Source of the DNA: Chryseobacterium sp.
GTDB taxonomy: Bacteria; Bacteroidota; Bacteroidia; Flavobacteriales; Weeksellaceae
Assembly: GCA_027492795.1 (NCBI GenBank)
Contig: JAPUEB010000021.1
Location: 20,978-84,977, forward strand
Direction of reading: 5' to 3'
Length of the DNA stretch: 64,000 nucleotides
Below, in pieces: positions 44,809 to 52,851 of this stretch. The notes under the pieces are model-generated. The model did no database searches. It saw nothing but the letters and a program-made list of their open reading frames with translations, and was not told the DNA's origin. Both the position numbers and the translations under genes were made by a program. How positions within the stretch are numbered: position 1 is the first letter of the stretch; every line of letters begins with the position of its first letter.

Positions 44809-44901
44809 AAACTTTGTGAACTTAATAAAACGCAATCAGTTCCATCTCAAAAAAACTTTTGTGACTTTTGACGTCGAATCTTCGATTTGTGGTTAAAAAA
44901 A
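44809..44901. repeat. Unit B, copy 2
   Basis: Repeats unit B with an extra GACGTCGAATCTTCGAT segment. It is preceded by the palindrome TGAAAATC-TTT-GATTTTCA. It lies in the predicted leader of the next gene. Confidence 0.7.
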
Positions 44902-44908
44902 ATGTGTA

Positions 44909-45214
44909 ATGAACGAACTCTTCAAACAACAAGTTTACGAAATCATCCGCCTCATTCCAACCGGAAGAGTAACGAGTTACGGCGCAATTGCAAAAGCAGT
45001 TGGTTACCCGAATCATTCTCGTCACGTTGGAAATGCGTTGAGAAACTATGACGAAGATTTTCCGGCGCACCGAGTTTGCAACTCATCGGGGCGAATTACC
45101 GCAAGCTGTTTGCGGGATTTTGTAGGAAAATTATCAAAAGAAGGTGTAGAAGTAAAAGATAATAAAATCCAAAATTTTAAAAACATTTTTTGGAATCCTA
45201 TAGAGGAGTTGTGA
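44909..45214 (+). CDS. Alkyltransferase-like (ATL) MGMT-family protein
   Basis: A 101-residue protein made only of the DNA-binding domain of O6-alkylguanine-DNA alkyltransferase. VTSYGAIAKAVG and RHVGNALRNY form the helix-turn-helix and arginine finger. The active-site motif PCHR is P52-A53-H54-R55, so the alkyl-accepting cysteine is gone. Such ATL proteins flag alkylated guanine and hand it to nucleotide excision repair. Many ATLs have tryptophan at this place; alanine is a variation. recA lies convergently downstream. Confidence 0.87.
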   Translation: MNELFKQQVYEIIRLIPTGRVTSYGAIAKAVGYPNHSRHVGNALRNYDEDFPAHRVCNSSGRITASCLRDFVGKLSKEGVEVKDNKIQNFKNIFWNPIEEL

Positions 45215-45228
45215 TTTTTGAAACCTTC

Positions 45229-45261
45229 AAACCTAACAAGTTTATGAAACTTGTTAGGTTT
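45229..45261. repeat. Palindrome with 15-bp arms (AACAAGTTT family)
   Basis: AAACCTAACAAGTTT, loop ATG, AAACTTGTTAGGTTT. A dispersed palindrome type, between the convergent ATL gene and recA. Confidence 0.75.
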
Positions 45262-45307
45262 TGATACCCTTAAACTTTGAAACTCGCATAAAAAAGAAAT
45301 CTCCAAA

Positions 45308-45346
45308 AACAAGTTTCGGCGCAGCTTTGCTGCGCCGAAACTTGTT
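45308..45346. repeat. Palindrome with 18-bp arms and 3-base loop
   Basis: Arms AACAAGTTTCGGCGCAGC and its perfect complement around TTT. It is much more GC-rich than the surroundings. It lies between ATL and recA, and may help end transcription but lacks T tails. Confidence 0.8.
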
Positions 45347-45398
45347 ATACAAAAGAAAATCTGCTCAATCCGCAAAATCTGCTAGAGCAAAAAAAATT

Positions 45399-46400
45399 CT
45401 AATCTTTTTTCATTTGCTCCTTAATTTTCCCTTCCAATTCCTCAGAAAGTTCGGGATTATCGCGAAGAACGTCCTTTACAGCGTCGCGACCTTGTCCAAG
45501 TTTGGTTTCCTCGTAAGAAAACCATGAACCGCTTTTTTTCACAATGCCCATATCAACGGCAGCATCCAAAATTTCTCCGGTTTTAGAGATTCCTTCACCA
45601 TACATAATGTCGAATTCCGCCATTTTAAACGGAGGAGCAACTTTATTTTTCACGATTTTTACTTTCACACGGCTTCCAACGGCTTCGTCTCCTTGCTTGA
45701 TTGGTGCGCTTGCTTTTCTAATGTCAATTCTCACAGAAGCGTAGAATTTAAGGGCGTTTCCACCAGTCGTTGTTTCTGGATTTCCGAACATTACGCCAAT
45801 TTTTTCGCGCAACTGGTTGATGAAAATTACCGTACATTTTGTTCTTGAAATTGTTGCGGTCAATTTCCTCAAAGCCTGCGACATCAATCTTGCGTGAAGC
45901 CCCATCTTCGAATCTCCCATTTCTCCTTCGATTTCTGCTTTTGGCGTCAAGGCTGCAACAGAGTCAATCACCACAATGTCAATTGCTCCCGAACGAATTA
46001 AATTGTCGGCAATTTCTAACGCCTGTTCTCCATTATCAGGTTGAGAAATGATTAAATCATCCAAATTAATTCCCAATTTTGAAGCATAATGACGATCGAA
46101 AGCGTGTTCCGCATCAATGAAAGCGGCAATTCCACCTTGTTTTTGGGCTTCTGCAATGGCGTGAAGCGTTAAAGTCGTTTTACCTGAAGATTCCGGACCG
46201 TAAATTTCTATCACTCTTCCTTTCGGATAACCGCCAACTCCAAGTGCTATGTCCAAACCAACCGAACCCGAAGGAATCACTTCAATGGAATCATCAACGG
46301 AGGCGTCTCCAAGCGTCATTACGGTTCCTTTTCCGTAGGTTTTATCTAGTTTTTCAAGCACCAAAGCCAGTGCTTTTTTCTTATCATCTGCTGAACTCAT
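45399..46400 (-). CDS. recA: Recombinase RecA
   Basis: A 333-residue recombinase for strand exchange and SOS induction. Walker A is GPESSGKT (68-75), and the L1/L2 DNA-binding loops and [16 protein letters not shown] are present. It is slightly short at the acidic C terminus ([14 protein letters not shown]) but complete. A TATTTTTG box lies 18 bases upstream. I see no LexA-type operator that I can recognise. Confidence 0.98.
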   Translation of the reverse strand: MSSADDKKKALALVLEKLDKTYGKGTVMTLGDASVDDSIEVIPSGSVGLDIALGVGGYPKGRVIEIYGPESSGKTTLTLHAIAEAQKQGGIAAFIDAEHAFDRHYASKLGINLDDLIISQPDNGEQALEIADNLIRSGAIDIVVIDSVAALTPKAEIEGEMGDSKMGLHARLMSQALRKLTATISRTKCTVIFINQLREKIGVMFGNPETTTGGNALKFYASVRIDIRKASAPIKQGDEAVGSRVKVKIVKNKVAPPFKMAEFDIMYGEGISKTGEILDAAVDMGIVKKSGSWFSYEETKLGQGRDAVKDVLRDNPELSEELEGKIKEQMKKD

Positions 46401-46418
46401 TTATAAATATTATTTTTT

Positions 46419-46426
46419 CAAAAATA
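46419..46426 (-). promoter_or_regulatory. TAnnTTTG promoter box of recA
   Basis: TATTTTTG on the minus strand, 18 bases before the recA ATG. Confidence 0.65.
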
Positions 46427-46547
46427 CGGAATTAATAACTTATAAGTATGAAATGTTGATAAATTTTGCAGAGTTCTCGGCTACAAAATAATGTTGAAAA
46501 AAATGTTTCTTGTAATTAAACCTTATCTAAATGCAAATTAGGTTTTG

Positions 46548-46555
46548 TAACTTTG
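46548..46555 (+). promoter_or_regulatory. TAnnTTTG promoter box of the SRPBCC gene
   Basis: TAACTTTG, 36 bases before the ATG at 46592. Confidence 0.6.
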
Positions 46556-46591
46556 CTTTTCACTTCTATTAAAACAACTAAAATTTAAACT

Positions 46592-47110
46592 ATGCTCAAG
46601 AAAATTCTCTACGTTTTACTCGCAATTATTGCCATCCTTGTGATTGCTGTTTTTGCCATCAGCGAAAAATTTACCTTTGAAAAATCTATCGTTATCAATG
46701 CTCCGGCTGAAAAAGTTTATGCGCACATCAGTTCCACAAAGGCTTTCAACGAATGGAATCCTTGGTTGAAAATGGATCCCGCTTTGAAAATGGAATATTC
46801 AGGAACTTCCGGCGAAATTGGCGATAAATACTGCTGGAAAAGCGAAAAACAGGAAGTAGGAAACGGTTGTCAGGAAATTACGGCACTCGTTCCGAACCAA
46901 AAGCAATCTACAAAAATGGTTTTTGAAGGAATGGGCGACGCATATTCAGACATTATTCTTACTCCACAAGGAAATCAAACAAAAGTCACTTGGACACTCG
47001 ATTCTGAACTGGAACGCCCGAAAAATTTAATGAAAATTTTTATGACCGGAGCCATGGACAAATCTTACGGCGAAGGTTTGAAAACGCTGAAAGAAATTTG
47101 CGAAAAATAA
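46592..47110 (+). CDS. SRPBCC (START-like) domain membrane-anchored protein
   Basis: A 172-residue protein: one N-terminal transmembrane helix (about 5-25), then a polyketide-cyclase/START-like domain (about 28-172) with SIVINAPAEKVYAHISSTKAF and NEWNPWLKMDP, the usual SRPBCC opening. The fold binds small hydrophobic ligands in a deep cavity; the ligand is unknown. It is probably anchored in the inner membrane. Own promoter and terminator. Confidence 0.88.
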   Translation: MLKKILYVLLAIIAILVIAVFAISEKFTFEKSIVINAPAEKVYAHISSTKAFNEWNPWLKMDPALKMEYSGTSGEIGDKYCWKSEKQEVGNGCQEITALVPNQKQSTKMVFEGMGDAYSDIILTPQGNQTKVTWTLDSELERPKNLMKIFMTGAMDKSYGEGLKTLKEICEK

Positions 47111-47133
47111 ATATTTAATTCAAAATTTTATTC

Positions 47134-47160
47134 AAAAGTGGGAATTTCCCACTTTTTTTG
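47134..47160 (+). terminator. Terminator after the SRPBCC gene
   Basis: A 10-bp stem (AAAAGTGGGA/TCCCACTTTT), three-base loop, T run. Confidence 0.85.
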
Positions 47161-47254
47161 ATTTCAAACCTTTGAAATTTAGAAATCTTGCATCAAGAAA
47201 ATGCAAATTGCCGTTTTATTTTTCGCTAAATTAGCCCTGTAATCTATTGAAAAT

Positions 47255-49468
47255 ATGAATATAGACCTCACCAATTGCGACCGTGAGCAAATACACATTA
47301 TAGGAAAAATTCAAAGTTATGCACATCTCATAGCGTTGGATATCGAGACTCGAAAAATTGTTTTTTGCAGCGAAAATTGCACGGAATTATTTGATAGTGA
47401 GGCAAATACTATTTTAGGAAAAAAAGCAGATTTCCTGATTTCAAAAATTAATGTACACCAAAACCACATTCTTTTTATCGAACAAATCAACCTCATTCTT
47501 TCCGAAGGTTTGAAAGACGAATTTGGTTCGATGATGATTCTCATTAAGGATTCTCCTTATTATGCAGTTTTTTCAATGTCAGCGAATTTTTTGGTGATTG
47601 AATTTATTCCCGCAATTTCTAGTGTTCCGCAGAAAAATCGCATCAATAAAGTAGTGAACAGCCTTCTTACCGAAGAAAATTTTCAAAATCTCCTCAATGA
47701 TGTTGCGAAAGAAATGAAGAATCTTATTGCTTTTCACCATATTATGATTTATCAGTTTTTGGAAGACGGATCTGGAAAGGTGATTGCAGAAGAAAAAGAG
47801 GATTTTTTGAGCAGTTATATGCATCATCATTTTCCGGAAAGCGACATTCCAAAGCAGGCGAGAGCATTATACGTCATCAATAAAACCCGATTGATTGCCG
47901 ATGTTGATTCTACGGACAGTCCGATTCTTAGCATAAACAGTGAGATTTTGGATATGACGCACTGCAAAACCCGCGCTGTTTCGCCGATGCACATTGAATA
48001 TCTGAAAAATATGGGCGTGAAATCCAGTTTCAGTGTTTCGATTGTGGTGAAGGGAAAACTTTGGGGATTAATTGCGTGTCACCATTACGAACCGCGCCGA
48101 CTTGATTTTGAATTGAGACAAATTGCGGAACTTTTAGGCGAAATTGTTTCGTCGGTTATCAAAGTAAAATCCGAAGAAGTAAACGCACATTTGGAAGCCA
48201 GTTTCATAAAGGTGCAGCGAGAGTTTCAGAGCAAACTTCTGATGGAAAAAAGTTTTCATTCGTTTTTAGAAAACAAAGGCAAAAGTCTCTTAAAAGCCGT
48301 TAATTCTACGGGTGTTACACTTTTTTTTGAAGAAAAATATTACGCTTTTGGTGAAGTTCCGCCACAGGAATTTGCAGAAAAATTGCTCAATTGGTTTTTA
48401 GAAAATCATGAGGAAGATTTGTTTGAAAGCAATCATCTCTCCAGTATTTTTCCCGAAGCAGAGGATATCGGAACTTGTTGTTCGGGCGTTTTGATTATGG
48501 TTCTGAGCCGTGAAACGAAAGATGCGATTTTATGGTTTAAAAAAGAGAAAAAAACCACCATTCAATGGGCGGGAGAACATTCCAAAAGTATTGAAAAACG
48601 GATAGATAACGGTGAAATCATTCATGAAATTCATCCTAGAAAATCGTTTGAAACTTACGTTCAAAAAGTGCATCATCAGTCTGAAAAATGGTTGCCCGAA
48701 GAAAAAAAATCTGCAGAAAGAATAAAGCAAATCATACTTGAAACCACGCTTCAAAAATCAAAAGAACTTAAAAATTTAAACGATAAATTGCAGGAAGCGT
48801 ACAAAGAGCTCGATACTTTTGCGTACACCATTTCCCACGATTTGAAAACGCCGCTCACAGTGATGAAGATGAATGCACAATTGCTTCACAGAACGACAGA
48901 AGATGACGCTGCGAAGAAAAAAATTGAGAAAATTGTTGAAAATACCGATAGTATGAGCGGAATGATAGATGAAGTTTTGAATTTAACCAAATTGAAGTAT
49001 GGTGAAGCCATTTTTCAAAATGTTGAAATGCAGCAGCTTTTGGAAGACGTCATCAATGAAAGCAAAATTGCTCATCATGCAGAACACGTGAATGTTGTGG
49101 TGAAAAATGTTGAAAATTTGTATGGTGACCAGATGATGATTTATCAGCTTTTTGCCAATATTTTGGGAAATGCGATTAAATATTCTGTAAAAGGTGAAAA
49201 ACCAGAAGTTGTTATTGAGTCATCTAAAAATGAAGCGTTCACGATTTATAAAATACAGGACAACGGAATTGGAATTGAGGAAAAAGACATACCGAAAATC
49301 TTCGATTTGTTCAAAAGATTCGGAAATGCCGTTTCAGATTTCAAAGGAACAGGTGTAGGAATGGCGATTGTAAAACGAATTATTGAAAAACATAATGCCG
49401 AAATCGATGTTCAAAGTAAAACTAATGAAGGCACTACAATCATCTTAAAATTCCCCAACAAAATATGA
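47255..49468 (+). CDS. bphP: Bacteriophytochrome histidine kinase
   Basis: A 737-residue red/far-red light sensor. PAS-GAF-PHY photosensory core: the biliverdin-binding cysteine C8 in LTNCDREQIHI, the DIP motif D197-I-P199, H276 in ACHHYEP and the PHY tongue P461-R-K-S464-F. The output is a histidine kinase with H528 in TISHDLKTPL, a conserved N-box (ILGNAIKYS) and G boxes (DNGIGIEE, GTGVGMAI). The heme oxygenase gene that makes its biliverdin overlaps its stop codon (ATGA). No response regulator gene is adjacent, so the phosphoacceptor lies elsewhere. No promoter box is obvious. Confidence 0.95.
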   Translation: MNIDLTNCDREQIHIIGKIQSYAHLIALDIETRKIVFCSENCTELFDSEANTILGKKADFLISKINVHQNHILFIEQINLILSEGLKDEFGSMMILIKDSPYYAVFSMSANFLVIEFIPAISSVPQKNRINKVVNSLLTEENFQNLLNDVAKEMKNLIAFHHIMIYQFLEDGSGKVIAEEKEDFLSSYMHHHFPESDIPKQARALYVINKTRLIADVDSTDSPILSINSEILDMTHCKTRAVSPMHIEYLKNMGVKSSFSVSIVVKGKLWGLIACHHYEPRRLDFELRQIAELLGEIVSSVIKVKSEEVNAHLEASFIKVQREFQSKLLMEKSFHSFLENKGKSLLKAVNSTGVTLFFEEKYYAFGEVPPQEFAEKLLNWFLENHEEDLFESNHLSSIFPEAEDIGTCCSGVLIMVLSRETKDAILWFKKEKKTTIQWAGEHSKSIEKRIDNGEIIHEIHPRKSFETYVQKVHHQSEKWLPEEKKSAERIKQIILETTLQKSKELKNLNDKLQEAYKELDTFAYTISHDLKTPLTVMKMNAQLLHRTTEDDAAKKKIEKIVENTDSMSGMIDEVLNLTKLKYGEAIFQNVEMQQLLEDVINESKIAHHAEHVNVVVKNVENLYGDQMMIYQLFANILGNAIKYSVKGEKPEVVIESSKNEAFTIYKIQDNGIGIEEKDIPKIFDLFKRFGNAVSDFKGTGVGMAIVKRIIEKHNAEIDVQSKTNEGTTIILKFPNKI

Positions 49469-50019
49469 TTTCCGCATATCTGAAAGAGCAAACAAAACCG
49501 CTTCACGACGCTCTGGAACAAAAAATGATGGTGGAGAAAATTTTCAATAAAACTTTAAGCAAAGAGGATTATCTTAAAATTTTGAAAGTCAATTTATCTG
49601 TTCATAAAACTGTAGAACCTATTATTGAAAATCAATTAAAAGAAGATACCAAAAACGAACTACAGTTTGAAAAAAGAAGAAAATTACCAAAACTTCAGTC
49701 AGATTTTCCAATTTCAGAGGATTTTCCAGAGTTAAGCTTTTCTCTCGCCAATCAACAAGAAGCATTGGGAGCATTGTACGTATTGGAAGGCGCAACTTTG
49801 GGCGGAAACGTCATCAAAAAACAATTGCTTCAAAATCCAGAATTTCAAAACCAATCATTTCAATATTATGGAATCTACGGAGAAAAACTTTCGGGAATGT
49901 GGAAAAATTTTCTTGAGGTTTTAGAGCAAAATATTGGGGAGAGTCAAAAAGATGATGCGTTAAATGGTGCAGAAAAGACGTATCGATTGTTTCTAAATTC
50001 CGCTGAGAGTATAATATAA
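49465..50019 (+). CDS. bphO: Biliverdin-producing heme oxygenase
   Basis: A 184-residue heme oxygenase that opens heme to biliverdin, CO and iron. The proximal heme ligand is H14 (KPLHDALE), and the distal helix has ALGALYVLEGATLGGNVI. It is translationally coupled to bphP by ATGA overlap, which shows its job is to provide the phytochrome chromophore; iron release from heme is a secondary possibility. Confidence 0.93.
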   Translation: MISAYLKEQTKPLHDALEQKMMVEKIFNKTLSKEDYLKILKVNLSVHKTVEPIIENQLKEDTKNELQFEKRRKLPKLQSDFPISEDFPELSFSLANQQEALGALYVLEGATLGGNVIKKQLLQNPEFQNQSFQYYGIYGEKLSGMWKNFLEVLEQNIGESQKDDALNGAEKTYRLFLNSAESII

Positions 50020-50114
50020 CTGTAAGTTCTGTCGTATTTAAACAATCCTTTTTGTAAAAATTGCAGAAAGGATTTATTTTTGGTAATATTAAAATTAAAA
50101 TTTTATCTTTAGTT

Positions 50115-50122
50115 TAAATTTG
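50115..50122 (+). promoter_or_regulatory. TAnnTTTG promoter box, leaderless geometry
   Basis: TAAATTTG ends 4 bases before the ATG at 50127. Confidence 0.65.
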
Positions 50123-50126
50123 ATTG

Positions 50127-50576
50127 ATGCAGAAGGCGGTTTACGATAAAAGCAGCATTAGAAATCATGTAAAAGATATGATTTCAGGGAAGATAAAAAC
50201 GTTAGAATTTTATCTCAATTTTACTTTGGAAGCCAGTCGCGACATCAAAAAAACTTCAAAATACGACAGTTTTCGAGAAGAAATTCAGGAAGAAATCTAT
50301 CATTTGGATAAGCAGATGGTTTCCTTGAAAACAATGCAGAAAAACTTTCAAAAAGTCTTAAATTCTACTTCTGAAACCATAAAATTGGGGTCGCTTGTCA
50401 TTACCAATAAAGCGAGATTCTATATTTCCGTTTCTTTGGGAGAGTTTTTCTACGAAGGCGACCGTTTTTATGCTATTTCTCCGGAAAGCCCTATGGCGAA
50501 AATGATGATAGGCAAAAAAGTGGGAGATTCTTTTGTGTTGAATAATATTTCGCAAGCTATTGAGGAAGTTTTTTGA
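50127..50576 (+). CDS. Second GreA/GreB C-terminal domain protein
   Basis: A 149-residue protein. The N-terminal part (about 1-70) is a helical hairpin-like segment, and the C-terminal half (about 85-149) is the Gre FKBP-like fold, with GSLVITNKARFYISVSLG, ISPESPMAKMMIGKKVGDSF. It probably contacts RNA polymerase. Relatives in flavobacterial genomes are, as I recall, often mislabelled 3-oxoacyl-ACP synthase. A TTG in frame precedes the ATG; the ATG is preferred because of the promoter box 4 bases before it. Confidence 0.8.
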   Translation: MQKAVYDKSSIRNHVKDMISGKIKTLEFYLNFTLEASRDIKKTSKYDSFREEIQEEIYHLDKQMVSLKTMQKNFQKVLNSTSETIKLGSLVITNKARFYISVSLGEFFYEGDRFYAISPESPMAKMMIGKKVGDSFVLNNISQAIEEVF

Positions 50577-50765
50577 GGTTGGAAGATGGGAGACGCAATT
50601 CTGAATGATATTTTGTGTATATATTTCTTTCTAAATTGGTATTAATTATTGCTATTTTTAATAGAAGAAAAATCAAAATTCGACCGATTTTTTGCAAATG
50701 AGGTTTTGTTTTTGTCGAAGTTTATGAGTAGATTATCAAAATAATTTTGTCAACTTTATTAAATG

Positions 50766-50773
50766 TAAATTTG
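50766..50773 (+). promoter_or_regulatory. TAnnTTTG promoter box of the nitroreductase gene
   Basis: TAAATTTG ends 4 bases before the ATG, with a TTTG -33-type element at 50746-50749. Confidence 0.7.
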
Positions 50774-50777
50774 AACT

Positions 50778-51287
50778 ATGAACAAACCGGAGATTTTAAA
50801 GGAAATCATAGAAACCCGCAGAAGTATTTTCCCGAAAGATTATACGGGAGAACCAATTCCACAAGAAATTTTGGAGGAAATTATGAGTTCGGCGAATTTT
50901 GCTCCCAATCATAAAAAGACAAAGCCGTGGCGTTTCCGAGTTTTTCGAGGTGATGAAAAAGATATTTTGGCAAAAACTATTGCGGAAATCTACAAGGAAA
51001 CAACGCCTCCCAAACTTTTTTTGGAAAAAAAATATTTGGATTTTGGAAACAAAATCTCCAAAGCAGATACCGTAATCACTATTTCTGTAAATTTTAGCGG
51101 TCTCGTTCCAGAATGGGAAGAAATTGCGTCAACAGCGATGGCTGTTCAGAATATGTATCTTACTTGTAATGCAAACAAAGTCGGTTGTTACTGGAGTTCA
51201 CATCAAGTGACGGAGCAACTTTCAGGATTTTTAGAACTGGAAGAAAACCAAAAATGTTTGGGACTTTTTTATATGGGAATGGTTTAA
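50778..51287 (+). CDS. Nitroreductase family protein
   Basis: A 169-residue FMN-dependent oxidoreductase of the nitroreductase fold. It has IIETRRSIFPKDYTG (FMN phosphate-binding R-R-S), SANFAPNHKKTKPWRF, and a C-terminal AVQNMYLTCNANKVGCYWSS. It is somewhat short for the family (usually 190 or more), ending GLFYMGMV without the last helix, but there is no sign of a frameshift. The substrate is unknown. The transcript is probably leaderless. Confidence 0.87.
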   Translation: MNKPEILKEIIETRRSIFPKDYTGEPIPQEILEEIMSSANFAPNHKKTKPWRFRVFRGDEKDILAKTIAEIYKETTPPKLFLEKKYLDFGNKISKADTVITISVNFSGLVPEWEEIASTAMAVQNMYLTCNANKVGCYWSSHQVTEQLSGFLELEENQKCLGLFYMGMV

Positions 51288-51316
51288 TTTTCCTTTTGCA
51301 CAGTATCTGAAAAAAG

Positions 51317-52390
51317 TCAATTAATTACGGCGTTAATTTTTGCCCAAAGCGTATTATCAAAATCAGAAAGTGCAAAAATGCTTGCATCTGCGGCATTTCC
51401 CATCCTTGTTACCACTAGTTTTTTGCTCGGTACTACGTATATTTTTTGATCATTTTTTCCTAAAGCACAAAAAGTATCACTTGGAGCGTTGGGAATAAGC
51501 GCGCCCGGAAATGTAACCTGAGTTTGCGGCAAATGGTAAGAAGTTTTACCATTCAACCACCAAAAATATCCATAGGCGAAATTAATGTTTTGCGAAGTTG
51601 TGGTTGCTTTGATAAAATAATTCGAGTTTAGGATGGAGTTTCCATTCCAACTTCCTTTATTCAGCGCCAACAAACCAAATCTTGCCATACTTCTTGTATT
51701 GCTCCAAAAAACGTTTAAACTGCCATTGTCAATCCAAGTTCCCGTCATTCCTATTTTATCCGCCAAAGACGTTTTGAAATAAGTATTCCAACTTGTTCCG
51801 GTAGCTTGTGATACTACATCTTGCATTTTTACATATACGTTATGATATGCCCAACGTGTTCCAGAATCCGCTTTGTATTGTAAATTTGCGGGAGAAACAT
51901 CATCACCCAAACTATCATCCAGCCCGGAAGTCATATTTAGAAGATTTTTGCAGGTTATAAGATTTTCTTTTGTGATGGGAGCGCTTGTCCAGCCGTTTCC
52001 TAAGTAGGTTGAAACTTTATTGTCCGTGTTTAAGTATCCTTCTTGTTCTGCAATTCCAGCAACAGTGGAGGTAAGTGTTTTTCCTGCACTTGCCCAATAC
52101 CAAGCTGTAGAAGAAGAATGACCGTTAAAATAATGCTCCATTACAATTTTTCCGTTATGCAGAATCATAAAACTTTTGGTGTTTTTTTGCTGAAGATAAT
52201 TTAATAATTCTTGAATATTGTTGGTGTTCCACCCTAAGCTTTCAGGGGTTTTGGTTTCCCAAACATTCCCAGAAATAGGAGGGAAGTACATGGATTCCTG
52301 ATTTGGAGATGGCTCCAAATTGTTATTGTTTCTAGAGCAATTTGTAAACAATACAAGTAAAGAAAAAAGAAAAAGTAATCGTATTGGCAT
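51317..52390 (-). CDS. Serine hydrolase lipoprotein (class C beta-lactamase family)
   Basis: A 357-residue beta-lactamase-related hydrolase. It is a lipoprotein with lipobox cysteine C18 (FTNC). The active site has S101-A-G-K104 (SxxK) and Y182-H-N184 (YxN). Such proteins are peptidases, esterases or penicillin-binding protein relatives; true lactamase activity cannot be claimed. The frame extends to 52468, but the ATG at 52390 gives the lipoprotein signal and avoids overlap with the next gene. Confidence 0.88.
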   Translation of the reverse strand: MPIRLLFLFSLLVLFTNCSRNNNNLEPSPNQESMYFPPISGNVWETKTPESLGWNTNNIQELLNYLQQKNTKSFMILHNGKIVMEHYFNGHSSSTAWYWASAGKTLTSTVAGIAEQEGYLNTDNKVSTYLGNGWTSAPITKENLITCKNLLNMTSGLDDSLGDDVSPANLQYKADSGTRWAYHNVYVKMQDVVSQATGTSWNTYFKTSLADKIGMTGTWIDNGSLNVFWSNTRSMARFGLLALNKGSWNGNSILNSNYFIKATTTSQNINFAYGYFWWLNGKTSYHLPQTQVTFPGALIPNAPSDTFCALGKNDQKIYVVPSKKLVVTRMGNAADASIFALSDFDNTLWAKINAVIN

Positions 52391-52467
52391 GGTTGTATTT
52401 ATTTTTGAGATTATTATTTTTAAAAAGGTTAAAACACAATTAAAAAGTCGCCCTCTTTGGGCAAACA

Positions 52468-52851
52468 TTATTTCACCAACTCCTCAAACAACCTCTCAAA
52501 AGTCCCATCCAAATCCTTACTCTTCCCAGGATGCGGCCGTGAAGTCTGCACCACAGAACTTCTTACCGCCGTCAACCAACGAAATCTCTCCGGAATTTCC
52601 AGTTGTGCAATCGGACCGCCGTCTTTGTCGCCATTGGCAATTTTTTGAAAATTTTCAAGGTTTTTTTCAATGTCTTCGTATTCCAATTTGCTATGCATCA
52701 ACCGAAATTTTTCGGAGCAAATATGAAATTCTACGCGGATAAATTTCTCTTTTTTAGAAAACATAATGAGTCCGATGTTGAAAAATTCTTCTCTCTCAAC
52801 CTTTGGAACCAAGCGTATTACGGCGTATTCGTATAATTTATCCTCTTGCAT
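52468..52851 (-). CDS. DUF3037 family protein
   Basis: A 127-residue cytoplasmic protein with the DUF3037 pattern: LYEYAVIRLVPKVEREEFFNIG, read in two parts, followed by IMFSKKEKFI and a C-terminal RTSRPHPGK-like TSRPHPGKSKDLD segment. It overlaps the end of the HipA-like kinase gene by 14 bases, so the two are translated together. The DUF has no known activity. The fixed pairing with a HipA-like kinase suggests a regulator, target or partner of that kinase. Confidence 0.85.
   Translation of the reverse strand: MQEDKLYEYAVIRLVPKVEREEFFNIGLIMFSKKEKFIRVEFHICSEKFRLMHSKLEYEDIEKNLENFQKIANGDKDGGPIAQLEIPERFRWLTAVRSSVVQTSRPHPGKSKDLDGTFERLFEELVK

Larger units (their letters stand above)
44041..44908. 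other. Repeat-filled intergenic region, no gene
   Basis: 868 bases without a supportable ORF. They contain GAAGCTGGAAG word repeats (44041-44078), a GTCATTGCGA element (44183-44209), two copies each of unit A and unit B, a 15-bp GCCACGAATGCAC palindrome and two promoter boxes (44752-44759 TATATTTG, 44767-44774 TAACTTTG) for the next gene. Confidence 0.7.
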
